Shown here: piece after piece, positions 25,783-33,703 of the stretch
Position numbering within the stretch: the stretch's first letter is position 1
Layout of the letters: each line of letters begins with the position of its first letter
NCBI GenBank assembly: GCA_027315115.1
Contig: DAHUYQ010000064.1
Span: forward strand, 29,069 to 93,068
DNA: 64,000 nt
Direction of reading: 5' to 3'
Origin: Solirubrobacterales bacterium
Lineage (GTDB): Bacteria > Actinomycetota > Thermoleophilia > Solirubrobacterales > Solirubrobacteraceae
The notes under the pieces: model-generated
The model's input: only the letters and a program-made list of their open reading frames with translations
Databases searched by the model: none
Told to the model about the DNA's origin: nothing
Program-made: the position numbers and the translations under genes

Positions 25783-26241
25783 TCAGATCACCTCTGCCAG
25801 CCTGGCCCCCGCGCGGGCCAGCGTCTGCGCCGAGCCCGCCTGCGCGACGACCTGAAGGTCCAGGATGCGCGCGTCGAAGAGGTCCAGATCGTTCTCGCGC
25901 GTGACCGCGTAGGCAGGCACGCCCGCCTGGCGAGCCCGCGTCGCGATCTCGAACGGCAGGCTGCCGAGCAGGGTCTGCTCGTCCAATCGCGATGTCGCGA
26001 TCACGATCGCGCGCGCGGCCTTCATCCGCGCGTCGAAGTCGTCTCCCAGCACGCTCCGCTCCCGCTGCGCGTCCAGCTCGTAGACGTCGGTCCGCGGGCG
26101 ACCGCCCTGCCGCAGCCCGTCCGCGACCGCGGCGGCGACCGCGCCCGCGGTCAGCCGGGGACCGAAAGCTTCGGCCGCGACGAGCACGGTCTCGCTGATC
26201 CCGACGGGCGGGCGGACTGCGCGTTTGCTCTGGCTGGGCAC
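25783..26241 (-). CDS. condensed glycerate-kinase-like protein
   Basis: A 152-residue protein. Its N-terminal VLVAAEAFGPRLTAGAVAAAVADGL copies the start of glycerate 2-kinase (GlxK/GarK, about 380 residues), and its C-terminal QAGVPAYAVTRENDLDLFDARILDLQVV copies the end. The central domain is absent. It reads without frameshift, so it is a stable shortened form rather than fresh decay. It lacks most of the kinase active site and may have another role. Convergent with the aldolase gene (3-base gap). Confidence 0.6.
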   Translation of the reverse strand: MPSQSKRAVRPPVGISETVLVAAEAFGPRLTAGAVAAAVADGLRQGGRPRTDVYELDAQRERSVLGDDFDARMKAARAIVIATSRLDEQTLLGSLPFEIATRARQAGVPAYAVTRENDLDLFDARILDLQVVAQAGSAQTLARAGARLAEVI

Positions 26242-26269
26242 GGGCGTGCATCATCACAGGTCCGGTGCT

Positions 26270-26300
26270 GTCACAAATCTGTTCTTCGTTCGTTTAAGTA
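26270..26300 (+). promoter_or_regulatory. candidate ECF-type promoter (copy 1)
   Basis: GTCAC at 26270-26274, then 16 bases, then CGTTT. The 11-base stretch GTCACAAATCT is identical to the one before the second sigma gene (28564). Spacing from its end to the ATG at 26307 is 26 bases. The GTCAC/CGT spacing fits ECF sigma promoters. Confidence 0.5.
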
Positions 26301-26306
26301 GATGAG

Positions 26307-26930
26307 ATGACTCAATTTTTCGACGCGCTCGAACGCCAGCTCGTTGCGCTGTCGATGGAGGCTCCGCGCATGACCCCTCGCGCGCGGGCCAGGCGCCGGC
26401 TGGCCGTGGGCACGGTGACTGTGCTCTGCCTGTTCGCGTGCGTAGCCGGCGCCTCGGTGCTTCCGCGCCTGCTCAGGAACACGCCGACCGAAAAGGGGTC
26501 GTTGCTGGCGGGGCTGCCGGTGGGCTTCGCGGCGGGAGCCGAACCCGGCATGCGCGATGTCTCTGCCTCAAGCTGGGTCCCCGCCCTGAGCGCCGACGAC
26601 GGAGCGGTCGGCGAACGCGACTGCGGTGGCCGGCAGGCGAGCGTCGGAGACATGGGCTCCCGGGGCGTCAGCCGCGACGTTGACAACACGACCGGAAAGC
26701 TCAGAGGGCTCGTCTGTCTGATCTGGGCCGGCGCCGGCGCGCGCCGGCAGAGCAAGCACCGCGTGGGCGCCTGTCCCAAGGCATACGCGCGGTCCGGTCG
26801 CGGCGGCGACGCGGTTGCGCCCGGCCGGGACAACGGCGTCGACCGGCTCGTCGGCACCCAGAGCCTGCGGAGCCTGGACCGCCTGCTTTGCGCCCACCGC
26901 GACCCGCTGCCGCGGAAAGGTGCTCCGTGA
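26307..26930 (+). CDS. membrane protein of ECF module 1, shortened paralogue
   Basis: A 207-residue protein: amphipathic N-terminus MTQFFDALERQLVAL, one transmembrane helix (about residues 31-52), then an extracellular region with four Cys. The layout matches the 468-residue membrane protein of the second module (FLDRLEMELEA N-terminus, one helix near 60-85, RGLVCL motif shared as LRGLVCLIW versus TRGLVCLQV). The extracytoplasmic part is less than half as long and composition-biased toward its end, so it may be frameshifted. It precedes the sigma gene by 16 bases. Possibly an anti-sigma factor or sensor; no zinc-anti-sigma motif is seen. Confidence 0.55.
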   Translation: MTQFFDALERQLVALSMEAPRMTPRARARRRLAVGTVTVLCLFACVAGASVLPRLLRNTPTEKGSLLAGLPVGFAAGAEPGMRDVSASSWVPALSADDGAVGERDCGGRQASVGDMGSRGVSRDVDNTTGKLRGLVCLIWAGAGARRQSKHRVGACPKAYARSGRGGDAVAPGRDNGVDRLVGTQSLRSLDRLLCAHRDPLPRKGAP

Positions 26931-26946
26931 GAGAGGCGGCAGCCCC

Positions 26947-27549
26947 ATGACAAGGTCTCACGGGTCCATTCGCGCCGCGCTGCGACGAGCGCCGGCCGGC
27001 GCCGGCGACGAGTCGCTGCTGCGCCTGGCCGCCGCAGGCGACGGCGAGGCGTTCGCCGAGCTATACCGCCGCCGCCTGCCGCTGGTCGTCAGCTTCCTGC
27101 GCGCCCGCACCGCCACCCCGGAGATCGCTGCGGACCTTGCCGCCGAGACGTTCGTCGCGGCGCTCAGCTTCCTGCAGTCCGGCGGTGCGCCGCCGGACAG
27201 CGCCGTCGCCTGGCTGCTCACGATCGCACGCAACAAGCTGCTGGACAGCATTCGCCGCGGCCGGGTGGAGGACGAGGCGCGCTCGAAGCTGCACCTGGAG
27301 CGGCTGGAGCTGACCGACGAGGACCTCGAGGCGGTGGAGCGGATGAGCGCCCAGACGCAGGTGCTGCCGCAGCTTCTGGAGCTGCTGCCCGACGACCAGT
27401 TCCGCGTCGTCAAGGCGCACGTGCTCGACGAGCGCGACTACGGCGAGATCGCCGCCGAGCTGCAGATCTCTCAGGCGGTGGTGAGGAAGCGCGTCAGCCG
27501 CGGGCTGCAGCGGCTGCGCACGAGCTGGAGCTCCAACGTTGCCCGCTGA
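26947..27549 (+). CDS. ECF RNA polymerase sigma factor (module 1)
   Basis: A 200-residue sigma factor with region 2 (FAELYRRRLPLVVSFLRART, then AWLLTIARNKLLDSIRR) and region 4 (LPQLLELLPDDQFRVVKAHVLDERDYGEIAAELQISQAVVRKRVSRGLQRLR). It belongs to the ECF group without C-terminal extensions. ATG at 26947. It shares much sequence with the sigma factor at 28599, notably LTIARNKL and SxAVVRKRVSR, so the two are paralogues. Overlaps the LysR gene by 11 bases. Confidence 0.88.
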   Translation: MTRSHGSIRAALRRAPAGAGDESLLRLAAAGDGEAFAELYRRRLPLVVSFLRARTATPEIAADLAAETFVAALSFLQSGGAPPDSAVAWLLTIARNKLLDSIRRGRVEDEARSKLHLERLELTDEDLEAVERMSAQTQVLPQLLELLPDDQFRVVKAHVLDERDYGEIAAELQISQAVVRKRVSRGLQRLRTSWSSNVAR

Positions 27550-28543
27550 GCGGCCCGGCGGAGCGCCGGCACAGGCGGCCGCGTCGATCACCAACCTGCG
27601 GCTGCTGGAGTGCTTCGTGGCCGTCGCCGAGGAGCGCAACTTGGGGCGCGCGGCGCAGAGGCTCGGGATCGGCCAGGCGGCGCTCACCCGCAGCGTCGCC
27701 CAGCTCGAACGGCGTCTGGGCGTGGAGCTGCTGGCCAGGGGAACGGCCGGGTTGGCGTTGACGCCCACCGGCGAGGCGATGCTCGCCCGCAGCGTGGAGC
27801 TGCTCGGCCGCCACGAGGCCGTGGTCCAGGAGATCCGCCGGCTGGGCAGGCAGCACCCCACGTCGGTGAGGGTCGCCGTCGACGACGGGTTCGCGGGCCT
27901 GCTGCTCGCCGCCGCGATCCGTGAGTACCGCGATCTCGCGCCAGACGCCGAGGTGGGCATACGCAGCGCCCCCTACGGCGCCTCGGCCGCAGACCTGCTG
28001 GCCGACGGCAGCGCCGACTTCGCGCTGGTTGGCATCCAGCCGCTGGACCCCGGCACGCGTTCGGTGATCGTGGGCGCCTGCCGCCGCGTCGTGGTCGCGG
28101 CGGTCGATCATCGCCTCGCGCAGTGCGACTTCATCTCCTTGCCGGAGCTCGCCGGCGAGGCCGAGTTGCGCGCGAGCGCCGCCGCCGCCGACTGGACGAT
28201 GCAGTGGTCGATCGCGGGCCTGATCGGCGAGCCCGCCTCCGCCCCCGCCGCCGCCGCCGGCGATTTCACGCTGTTCACCGAGGCGCTCGACCTCGCGGCC
28301 GCCGGCCACGGCATCCTCCTCGCCCCCGACTTCGCTCAACGCCGATTCGCGCGCGCCGATCTCTGCTGGATACCCGTGATGGGACTCGACCCCGCGCCGG
28401 TCCACCTCGCCTGGCGCCGCCGCAACGTGCCGCGCAGCCGCGCCGAGGCATTCGCGACCGCCTTCGAGCGCGCCGGCGCCGACCTCCACGCGCCAAGCTT
28501 CGACCCCGAGCTCGAAGACGTCGCGCGGAGCGTCGGCTGCTGA
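27539..28543 (+). CDS. LysR-family transcriptional regulator
   Basis: A 334-residue regulator from a TTG start that overlaps the sigma-factor stop. The N-terminal HTH is LRLLECFVAVAEERNLGRAAQRLGIGQAALTRSVAQLERRLGVELLARG (about residues 19-67), followed by a periplasmic-binding-like effector domain. No better start lies before the HTH. Sitting between two ECF modules, it may regulate them or be a passenger; its ligand is unknown. Confidence 0.87.
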   Translation: MPAERPGGAPAQAAASITNLRLLECFVAVAEERNLGRAAQRLGIGQAALTRSVAQLERRLGVELLARGTAGLALTPTGEAMLARSVELLGRHEAVVQEIRRLGRQHPTSVRVAVDDGFAGLLLAAAIREYRDLAPDAEVGIRSAPYGASAADLLADGSADFALVGIQPLDPGTRSVIVGACRRVVVAAVDHRLAQCDFISLPELAGEAELRASAAAADWTMQWSIAGLIGEPASAPAAAAGDFTLFTEALDLAAAGHGILLAPDFAQRRFARADLCWIPVMGLDPAPVHLAWRRRNVPRSRAEAFATAFERAGADLHAPSFDPELEDVARSVGC

Positions 28544-28563
28544 GCGTGGGCCCGGCTCGGTCG

Positions 28564-28595
28564 GTCACAAATCTAGACGGTCGCACGTCAAGCGC
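28564..28595 (+). promoter_or_regulatory. candidate ECF-type promoter (copy 2)
   Basis: GTCAC, 17 bases, CGTC; GTCACAAATCT (28564-28574) is identical to the element at 26270. It ends 24 bases before the GTG start of the second sigma gene. The shared element in front of two paralogous modules suggests one sigma factor or regulator controls both. Confidence 0.5.
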
Positions 28596-28598
28596 AGC

Positions 28599-29180
28599 GT
28601 GGAGTCCAACACACAGGACGGCGACGGCGACGCCCGCTCGGACATGGACCTGCTGGCGGCCACCCGTGGCGGCGACGCGCATGCCTTCGGCGCCTTCTAC
28701 CGTCGCCGCCGCGTGCTGGCGCTCACCTACCTGCGCAGGCGCACGACCGATCCGGAGACCGCCGCCGACCTGCTCGCCGAGACCTTCGCCGCAGCTCTCG
28801 CCCACGTGCTGGACGGCGACCAGCCGCTGCCGGAGACGCCCGTCGCGTGGCTGCTCACGATCGCCCGCAACAAGCTGATCGACGGCTGGCGCAGGGGGCG
28901 GGTGGAGGCGGCCGCGCGCGAGCAGCTCGGCATGCAGCCGTTGAGCCTGCGGGACTCCGACCTCGGTGAGATCGAGCGGCTGGTCGCCGAGACGGATCTG
29001 CGCGAGAGCCTCGCGAGCCTGCTGCCCGCCGACCAGATGCAGGCGCTCACAGAGCGGGTGCTGGAGGACCGCAGCTACACGGAGATCGCGAGGCGCATGG
29101 ACTGCTCGGAGGCGGTGGTGCGCAAGCGCGTCAGTCGCGCGCTGGCCACGCTGCGCGGACGGATGGAGGGATTGGCATGA
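28599..29180 (+). CDS. ECF RNA polymerase sigma factor (module 2)
   Basis: A 193-residue paralogue of the sigma factor at 26947, with region 2 (HAFGAFYRRRRVLALTYLRRR, AWLLTIARNKLIDGWRRGR) and region 4 (SLLPADQMQALTERVLEDRSYTEIARRMDCSEAVVRKRVSRALATLR). GTG at 28599 is used; an ATG about 45 bases downstream is an alternative. Its stop overlaps the next gene's ATG (ATGA), coupling it to the large membrane protein. Confidence 0.88.
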   Translation: MESNTQDGDGDARSDMDLLAATRGGDAHAFGAFYRRRRVLALTYLRRRTTDPETAADLLAETFAAALAHVLDGDQPLPETPVAWLLTIARNKLIDGWRRGRVEAAAREQLGMQPLSLRDSDLGEIERLVAETDLRESLASLLPADQMQALTERVLEDRSYTEIARRMDCSEAVVRKRVSRALATLRGRMEGLA

Positions 29181-30583
29181 GCAGCTTTCTCGATCGGCTG
29201 GAGATGGAGCTGGAGGCCGCGGTGCGGCGACGGGCGAACGAGGCGAGGGCTGCGTCCGTCGCGGACCGCGCGCCTCACGCGTCCGTCGCGGTCCGCGGCC
29301 GCCGCCCGCCCGCCGCGGACCGCCCGCCTCGCTGGTGGCGAGCGCGCCACTCGGCGCGCGTCGTGGTCGCCGTCACGGCGCTGCTCCTGGCGCTGGCCGC
29401 GGCGGCGCTCGCGGCAACCGGGCTCCTCTTCACCGGCGCAGCGGTGCCTCCGACGCCCGGCCTGTCGAAGGATGTGGGCCTCGGCCTTCCGGAGCCGGGC
29501 CACGCTCGCCTGCTCGCTCGCAGCGTGCCGGACCCGGCGGGTGGGCTGCCGTGGAGCATGCGAATCGTGCGCACGACAAGGGGGCTGGTGTGTCTGCAGG
29601 TCGGGCGCCTGCACGATGGGCGCGTCGGCGTGCTGGGGCAGGATGGCGCCTTCCACGACGACGGGCTCTTTCACCCGCTGCGCATGGGCACGCTCGAAGC
29701 CATGCCGCACGGCTATGCGACCGCATGCGAGCCGCAGGGCGAGACGTTCACCGAAGAAGTCGTCGGCATGCCGCAGAGCGGGCAGCTCCCGCGCGAAGGA
29801 ACGATCGGCCGGCCCTCGCAGGAACGCCGGCTCTACTACGGTCTGCTGGGGCCAGACGCGGTCAGCATCGCCTATCGAGACGGCGCGGCGACGAAGACCG
29901 TGCCGGTCGAACCCGGCACGGGCGCATACCTGATCGTGATGCCCGCCGGCAGTCGAACGCCGAAGGCGGTCACCACCGGCGGCGCCAAAGCCCTCCGGAC
30001 AAGAGAGGAAGGGCGGATGAGGGCGGAAGCACCACTGCTCTCGATCCTCTACCGCGTCCACGGCCGGCTCTGCGTCGAAGCCGGCGTGCGGCCGGCGGCC
30101 TCCAAAGCCTGTCCGCGTGAATCGGCATCGCAGCTCAACCACAGATTGCGCGTCCTGGAACATCCCCACGACCTGCACGTGCCCATCCACGTGACGCTGC
30201 ACGCCATGAAGAACGACTGGTGGAGGACCGTGCCCACCCGGGACGGCCATCCGATACGACCGCCCGGGGCGATCGACGGCGTCTACTACGAGGCTTCGAT
30301 CGAGCTCAAGGCGCCTTTCGCGGTCCAGAACGCCGACAGCGGGTACTCGGTCTGGCTCACGAGCGCCAGGTCGTCTGTCGCGACCGACGGGGGGCTGGGC
30401 GGCGGAGAGGGATACGAGCTCGAACGCGACGTGCGTCGAGGCGCGCCGCTGCGCGCGCAACGGGAAGACGTGTTCGCGAACTTCTCCGGCGGGGCCGTGA
30501 CGATCTCCGTCTACTACTACAACCTGCTCGGCCACGGCCACCGTTCCACCCTCGTGGGCAGCACGACGATCAGGCGGCCGTAG
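29177..30583 (+). CDS. large single-pass membrane protein of ECF module 2
   Basis: A 468-residue protein. Residues 1-58 are cytoplasmic and basic (FLDRLEMELEAAVRRRANEARAAS), one transmembrane helix runs about 60-85, and the remaining 380 residues are extracytoplasmic, mostly beta-like, with two or more Cys. No known domain recognised. Coupled by ATGA overlap to its sigma factor, so it is a candidate anti-sigma or signal receptor, although it lacks the HxxxCxxC zinc motif of ZAS anti-sigma factors. The first module has a short paralogue in the opposite gene order. Confidence 0.7.
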   Translation: MSSFLDRLEMELEAAVRRRANEARAASVADRAPHASVAVRGRRPPAADRPPRWWRARHSARVVVAVTALLLALAAAALAATGLLFTGAAVPPTPGLSKDVGLGLPEPGHARLLARSVPDPAGGLPWSMRIVRTTRGLVCLQVGRLHDGRVGVLGQDGAFHDDGLFHPLRMGTLEAMPHGYATACEPQGETFTEEVVGMPQSGQLPREGTIGRPSQERRLYYGLLGPDAVSIAYRDGAATKTVPVEPGTGAYLIVMPAGSRTPKAVTTGGAKALRTREEGRMRAEAPLLSILYRVHGRLCVEAGVRPAASKACPRESASQLNHRLRVLEHPHDLHVPIHVTLHAMKNDWWRTVPTRDGHPIRPPGAIDGVYYEASIELKAPFAVQNADSGYSVWLTSARSSVATDGGLGGGEGYELERDVRRGAPLRAQREDVFANFSGGAVTISVYYYNLLGHGHRSTLVGSTTIRRP

Positions 30584-30609
30584 GCGGCTGTCCTCTAGCA
30601 TCAGCGACC

Positions 30610-31323
30610 ATGGCAGAGCAAGGCGCGACGGTCGCTGAGGAGGAGTACCTGCAGAGCCTCTTCTGGCTATACGAGGCAGGGCTGCCGATGACCGGCGCCA
30701 ACGTCGCCAGGGCGATGCAGCTCTCGGCTCCCACCGTGCACGAGATGCTCGGGCGGCTGGAGCGTGACGGCTACATCACGCGCTCGCGCAGCAGGACGAT
30801 CTCCTTCACCGAGTCCGGGTCCGCGCACGCGGAGGCGATCGTGCGGCGCCACCGGCTGATCGAGCGGTTCCTGACCGACGTGCTCGGCATCCCGTGGGAC
30901 GAGGTGCATGAGGAGGCGGAGCGGCTGGAGCACGCGATGTCGCCGGTGCTGGAAGAGCGGATGCTCGCCGCGATCGGCGACGCCAAGACCTGCCCGCACG
31001 GCCATCCGATCGTCGTCGGCGCGCGGATCTCAGGCGTGCCGCTGGCAGACGTGCAGGTCGGCGCGTCGATCAGCGTCCTGCGGTTCGAGAACGAGGCCGA
31101 GGACCTGCTGCGCTACCTCAAGGACGCCGGCATCGAGCCGGGCCTCGCCGGCACGCTCGTGCGCAGCGACGAGACCCGCGTGGCGTTCGAGACCAAGGAC
31201 GGTCGCCGCTGCGAGCTCACCCCCAGCGTCGCCGAGACCGTCTCGGTGCTGGCCGACCCCTCGCCGCCGCCACGCACCGCGCTGCCGGACCAGCTCGTTC
31301 TGGGCCAGCGGTACGGGCGCTAG
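30610..31323 (+). CDS. DtxR/MntR-family metal-dependent regulator
   Basis: A 237-residue iron/manganese-responsive repressor. It has an N-terminal winged helix (ANVARAMQLSAPTVHEMLGRLERDGYI), the dimerisation/metal-binding domain with RRHRLIERFL (His81), HEEAERLEHAM (His100, His108 region) and the CPHGHPI segment with Cys128, and a C-terminal SH3-like domain. Length and metal residues agree with IdeR/DtxR. ATG at 30610 lies 26 bases after the membrane protein stop; cotranscription is possible. Target metal cannot be decided. Confidence 0.9.
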   Translation: MAEQGATVAEEEYLQSLFWLYEAGLPMTGANVARAMQLSAPTVHEMLGRLERDGYITRSRSRTISFTESGSAHAEAIVRRHRLIERFLTDVLGIPWDEVHEEAERLEHAMSPVLEERMLAAIGDAKTCPHGHPIVVGARISGVPLADVQVGASISVLRFENEAEDLLRYLKDAGIEPGLAGTLVRSDETRVAFETKDGRRCELTPSVAETVSVLADPSPPPRTALPDQLVLGQRYGR

Positions 31324-31444
31324 ATGACGTGACGCTGAGGGGGCGTTTGGCTAGCGACGTGATGTGCAACTTGGCCTGCGCCCGGCAAATTTTTGAAATG
31401 CTTCTGCACACGAATTTCCGGGATGAAACACCGGCTAGGGGAGC

Positions 31445-31714
31445 CTATTTGTAGCCCTTGAGAATGTCGTGATGACAATGATTCTCGATCACGATGCGAT
31501 CATCTTCCCAGAAGAAGGTGACGCGGTTGCCTCTGCTGACCTTCGCGTGGTAGATACCGTTCGTACCGCCTAGCTTGCTCGAATCTAGGCTTGGATGGCG
31601 CCAGTCTTCTTGTAGCTGACGCAAGCAAGCGATGATCGCGTCCTGCATCTGAGGAGGCTTCTTTTCCAGCTTCTTCTTCAAGTTCCGCGGTATGCGGAGC
31701 GGCGTCAATGGCAT
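31445..31714 (-). CDS. RelE/ParE-superfamily toxin
   Basis: An 89-residue basic protein. After MPLTPLRIPRNLKKKLEKKP it reads as a RelE-fold: LQEDWRHPSLDSSKLGG (loop before strand 2), YHAKVSRGNRVTFFWEDD, and a last strand ending HHDILKGY. Arg and Lys residues in the SRGNR strand fit an mRNA-interferase site. It follows the antitoxin gene by 12 bases, the common toxin-second order. Lower GC than the flanking genes. Confidence 0.75.
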   Translation of the reverse strand: MPLTPLRIPRNLKKKLEKKPPQMQDAIIACLRQLQEDWRHPSLDSSKLGGTNGIYHAKVSRGNRVTFFWEDDRIVIENHCHHDILKGYK

Positions 31715-31726
31715 AACGCGGCGGCT

Positions 31727-31909
31727 CTAATGCTCGTCTATGCGCAAAAGCCAGCGTGCTACGTCGTTGGGATCGTCCGAATCAAAGTCTTCGTATTCAC
31801 CGGCAGCCAAGGCCTCTCGAGATGCGCGCACATCGTCCTGCCACGGAAAAGACCAGTAGTAGGCCTGGTCCGCGGGGATGAAGGCGGGGATGGTCGATGA
31901 GACCTTCAT
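31727..31909 (-). CDS. antitoxin partner of the RelE-like toxin
   Basis: A 60-residue acidic protein, MKVSSTIPAFIPADQ, then YYWSFPWQDDVRASREALAAGEYEDFDSDD. ATG 31909 follows GGAGG at ideal spacing. The same frame extends to ATG 31990, which also has a strong site (AGGAGG, 7 bases away), giving an 87-residue form. The acid-rich C-terminal half is typical of toxin-neutralising domains. No DNA-binding domain is obvious, so DNA binding may come from another protein. Confidence 0.65.
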   Translation of the reverse strand: MKVSSTIPAFIPADQAYYWSFPWQDDVRASREALAAGEYEDFDSDDPNDVARWLLRIDEH

Positions 31910-32005
31910 GTTGCCTCCAAACGCGACCTGGCCGCGTGACCGTTCCATCACTGTTTGCCCAAACAGGGGTGCCGTATGTTCAACAAGCATCGCTACTCCT
32001 CCTCG

Positions 32006-32293
32006 CTATCGGTCATCGTCCTGAGCCTCTGCTTGTTCTTGCTGGACCTTGTGTGCGGTTTCGAGGGCATTGATCAGCCCCGGCATTGCCGCAGGCGCGA
32101 TAGCGAGCCGCACGATGGGTCGTACCGGAACATACGGCGGCGCATTGCCGTCCTGGGCTGCGGACGGAACGACGGAACCCAGAAGCACAAAGACTGCGTT
32201 CGGTCCCGCCGAAGCCGCGAATGCATTCGCGAAGTGGAGCGGGAGCTCGTCCGCGCCGATCCACGCAGTAGGGATGTTCGGCTCTGAAACCAC
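32006..32293 (-). CDS. DUF3467-like protein upstream of the toxin-antitoxin pair
   Basis: About 95 residues from a GTG at 32293: NIPTAWIGADELPLHFANAF, AVFVLLGSVVP, then VRPIVRLAIAPAAMPGLINALE. This matches the short DUF3467 layout (beta-strands, a P, then R-x-x-x-xP and a final helix). The frame is open further upstream, but that part is not protein-like. The stop lies 15 bases before the 31990 ATG, so it probably heads a three-gene operon with the antitoxin and toxin. Function unknown; start uncertain. Confidence 0.55.
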   Translation of the reverse strand: MVSEPNIPTAWIGADELPLHFANAFAASAGPNAVFVLLGSVVPSAAQDGNAPPYVPVRPIVRLAIAPAAMPGLINALETAHKVQQEQAEAQDDDR

Positions 32294-32558
32294 CTGATGG
32301 CTATTGTCGGCCAGTAGCCGATCCTGCTCAAGTGCCACGGCTACATCATCAGCATACCTTGAGATGACTCGGAGCGCGCGCGTCGAGTCGTCGGCTCGCT
32401 GTCTCCGACTACTTTCTTCCTGGCCCCTGTGCATCTGCTTCCGGCTCTCTGGGATCCAGACTGCGCCTCGGAGCCGCCTCCTCGATGTCGCACAGGAGTT
32501 CGCCGCGACTGGAAGACGCAGCATTGGCGGTTCGGCCTGCGTCGCGTCCGACCGCGCC

Positions 32559-33662
32559 TCAGAGCGCCCGATACGCGCCGGCCAGCCGCCTGACGCCCTC
32601 GTCGATCTGCTCGACCGTGACGCCGGAGTAGGCCAGCCGGAGCGTGTTCTGCCCGCCCTCCAGCAGGAAGTCGGTGCCCTTGACGAAGGCCACGCCACGG
32701 TCGGCCGCGCCGGCGAAGAGCGCGTTCACGTCGGTGCCCTCGGGGAGCGTCACCCACATGAAGTAGCCGCCTTCGGGATCGATGAACTGCGCCTCGGGCA
32801 GCTCTCTGCGCAGTGCGGCTCCCAGCGCGCCCGCGCGCTCGGCGAGGGCGGCCTTCACAGTCTCGATCGAGCGCTGCACCGCGCCTGAGGCGCAGAACTC
32901 GTAGACGATCGCCTGGGCGACCATGTTGGGGGAGATGTAGGTGTTGGTGGCCAGTTGCGCGATCGCGGCGATGTCCTGCGGCGGGCCGACCAGGTAGCCG
33001 ACGCGGATGCCGGGGCAGACGGTCTTGGAGAAGGATGAGGCGTAGATCACGTGCTCGGGGTCGAGCGAGAGCATCGTTGGCAGCGGCTGGCCGCTGAAGC
33101 GCAGATCCACGTATGGGTCGTCCTCGAAGATCGTGAAGCCGTGGGTGGCCGCCAGCGAGACGAGCTCGCGTCGCTTTGTCTCCGAGAGCGTGTAGCCGGC
33201 GGGGTTCTGGAAGTTGGGGATCAGGTGCGCGAGCTTGGGCTTCACGGCGGGCCCGCTCTCGCCGCCGAGCAGGCGCGAGAGAGCCGCGGTGTCGATCCCG
33301 TCGTCCTGCAGCGCGACCGGGTGGATGCTGGCGCCGCGCGTGCGTAGCGAGAGCAGCGTGCGGTCGTAGGTGGGGCGCTCGACGATCACGTCGTCCTGCG
33401 GCCTGACCAGATGCTCGAAGAGGAACGCGTCTGCCTGCATCGAGCCGTTCGTGACCAGCACCCGCTCCGGCTCCACCCCGTGCTTGTCGGCGATCCAGGC
33501 GCGCAGCCGCGGATACCCGATCGAGGTGCCGTAGGCGGTGGCGCCGGCCGGGTCGCTGTCGAACGCGCGGGCGGCGGCCGCCTTCAGCCCCTCGACGTCG
33601 ATGATGTCGAGGGAGGGCGCGCCGCGCGCGAAGGAGATGGTGGTCGAGGTCGAGACGGCCAT
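32559..33662 (-). CDS. PLP-dependent aminotransferase (class I/II, 2-aminoadipate/valine type)
   Basis: A 367-residue fold-I enzyme. Motifs: substrate loop ATAYGTSIGYPRLR near 40, LIPNFQNPAGYTLS, PLP-Asp in FEDDPY near 170, Lys in YASSFSKTVCPGIRVGY near 210, and the terminal Arg in NTLRLAYSG. It lacks the GntR domain of MocR regulators but groups with their catalytic type (LysN-like). Acts on an alpha-amino acid, substrate not decided. Alone on the minus strand; a TATAAG sequence lies about 15 bases before the start. Confidence 0.88.
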   Translation of the reverse strand: MAVSTSTTISFARGAPSLDIIDVEGLKAAAARAFDSDPAGATAYGTSIGYPRLRAWIADKHGVEPERVLVTNGSMQADAFLFEHLVRPQDDVIVERPTYDRTLLSLRTRGASIHPVALQDDGIDTAALSRLLGGESGPAVKPKLAHLIPNFQNPAGYTLSETKRRELVSLAATHGFTIFEDDPYVDLRFSGQPLPTMLSLDPEHVIYASSFSKTVCPGIRVGYLVGPPQDIAAIAQLATNTYISPNMVAQAIVYEFCASGAVQRSIETVKAALAERAGALGAALRRELPEAQFIDPEGGYFMWVTLPEGTDVNALFAGAADRGVAFVKGTDFLLEGGQNTLRLAYSGVTVEQIDEGVRRLAGAYRAL

Positions 33663-33703
33663 CAGCGTGGAAGCTTATAAGGAGTGGCGCTCCGGGCTAA
33701 GGG

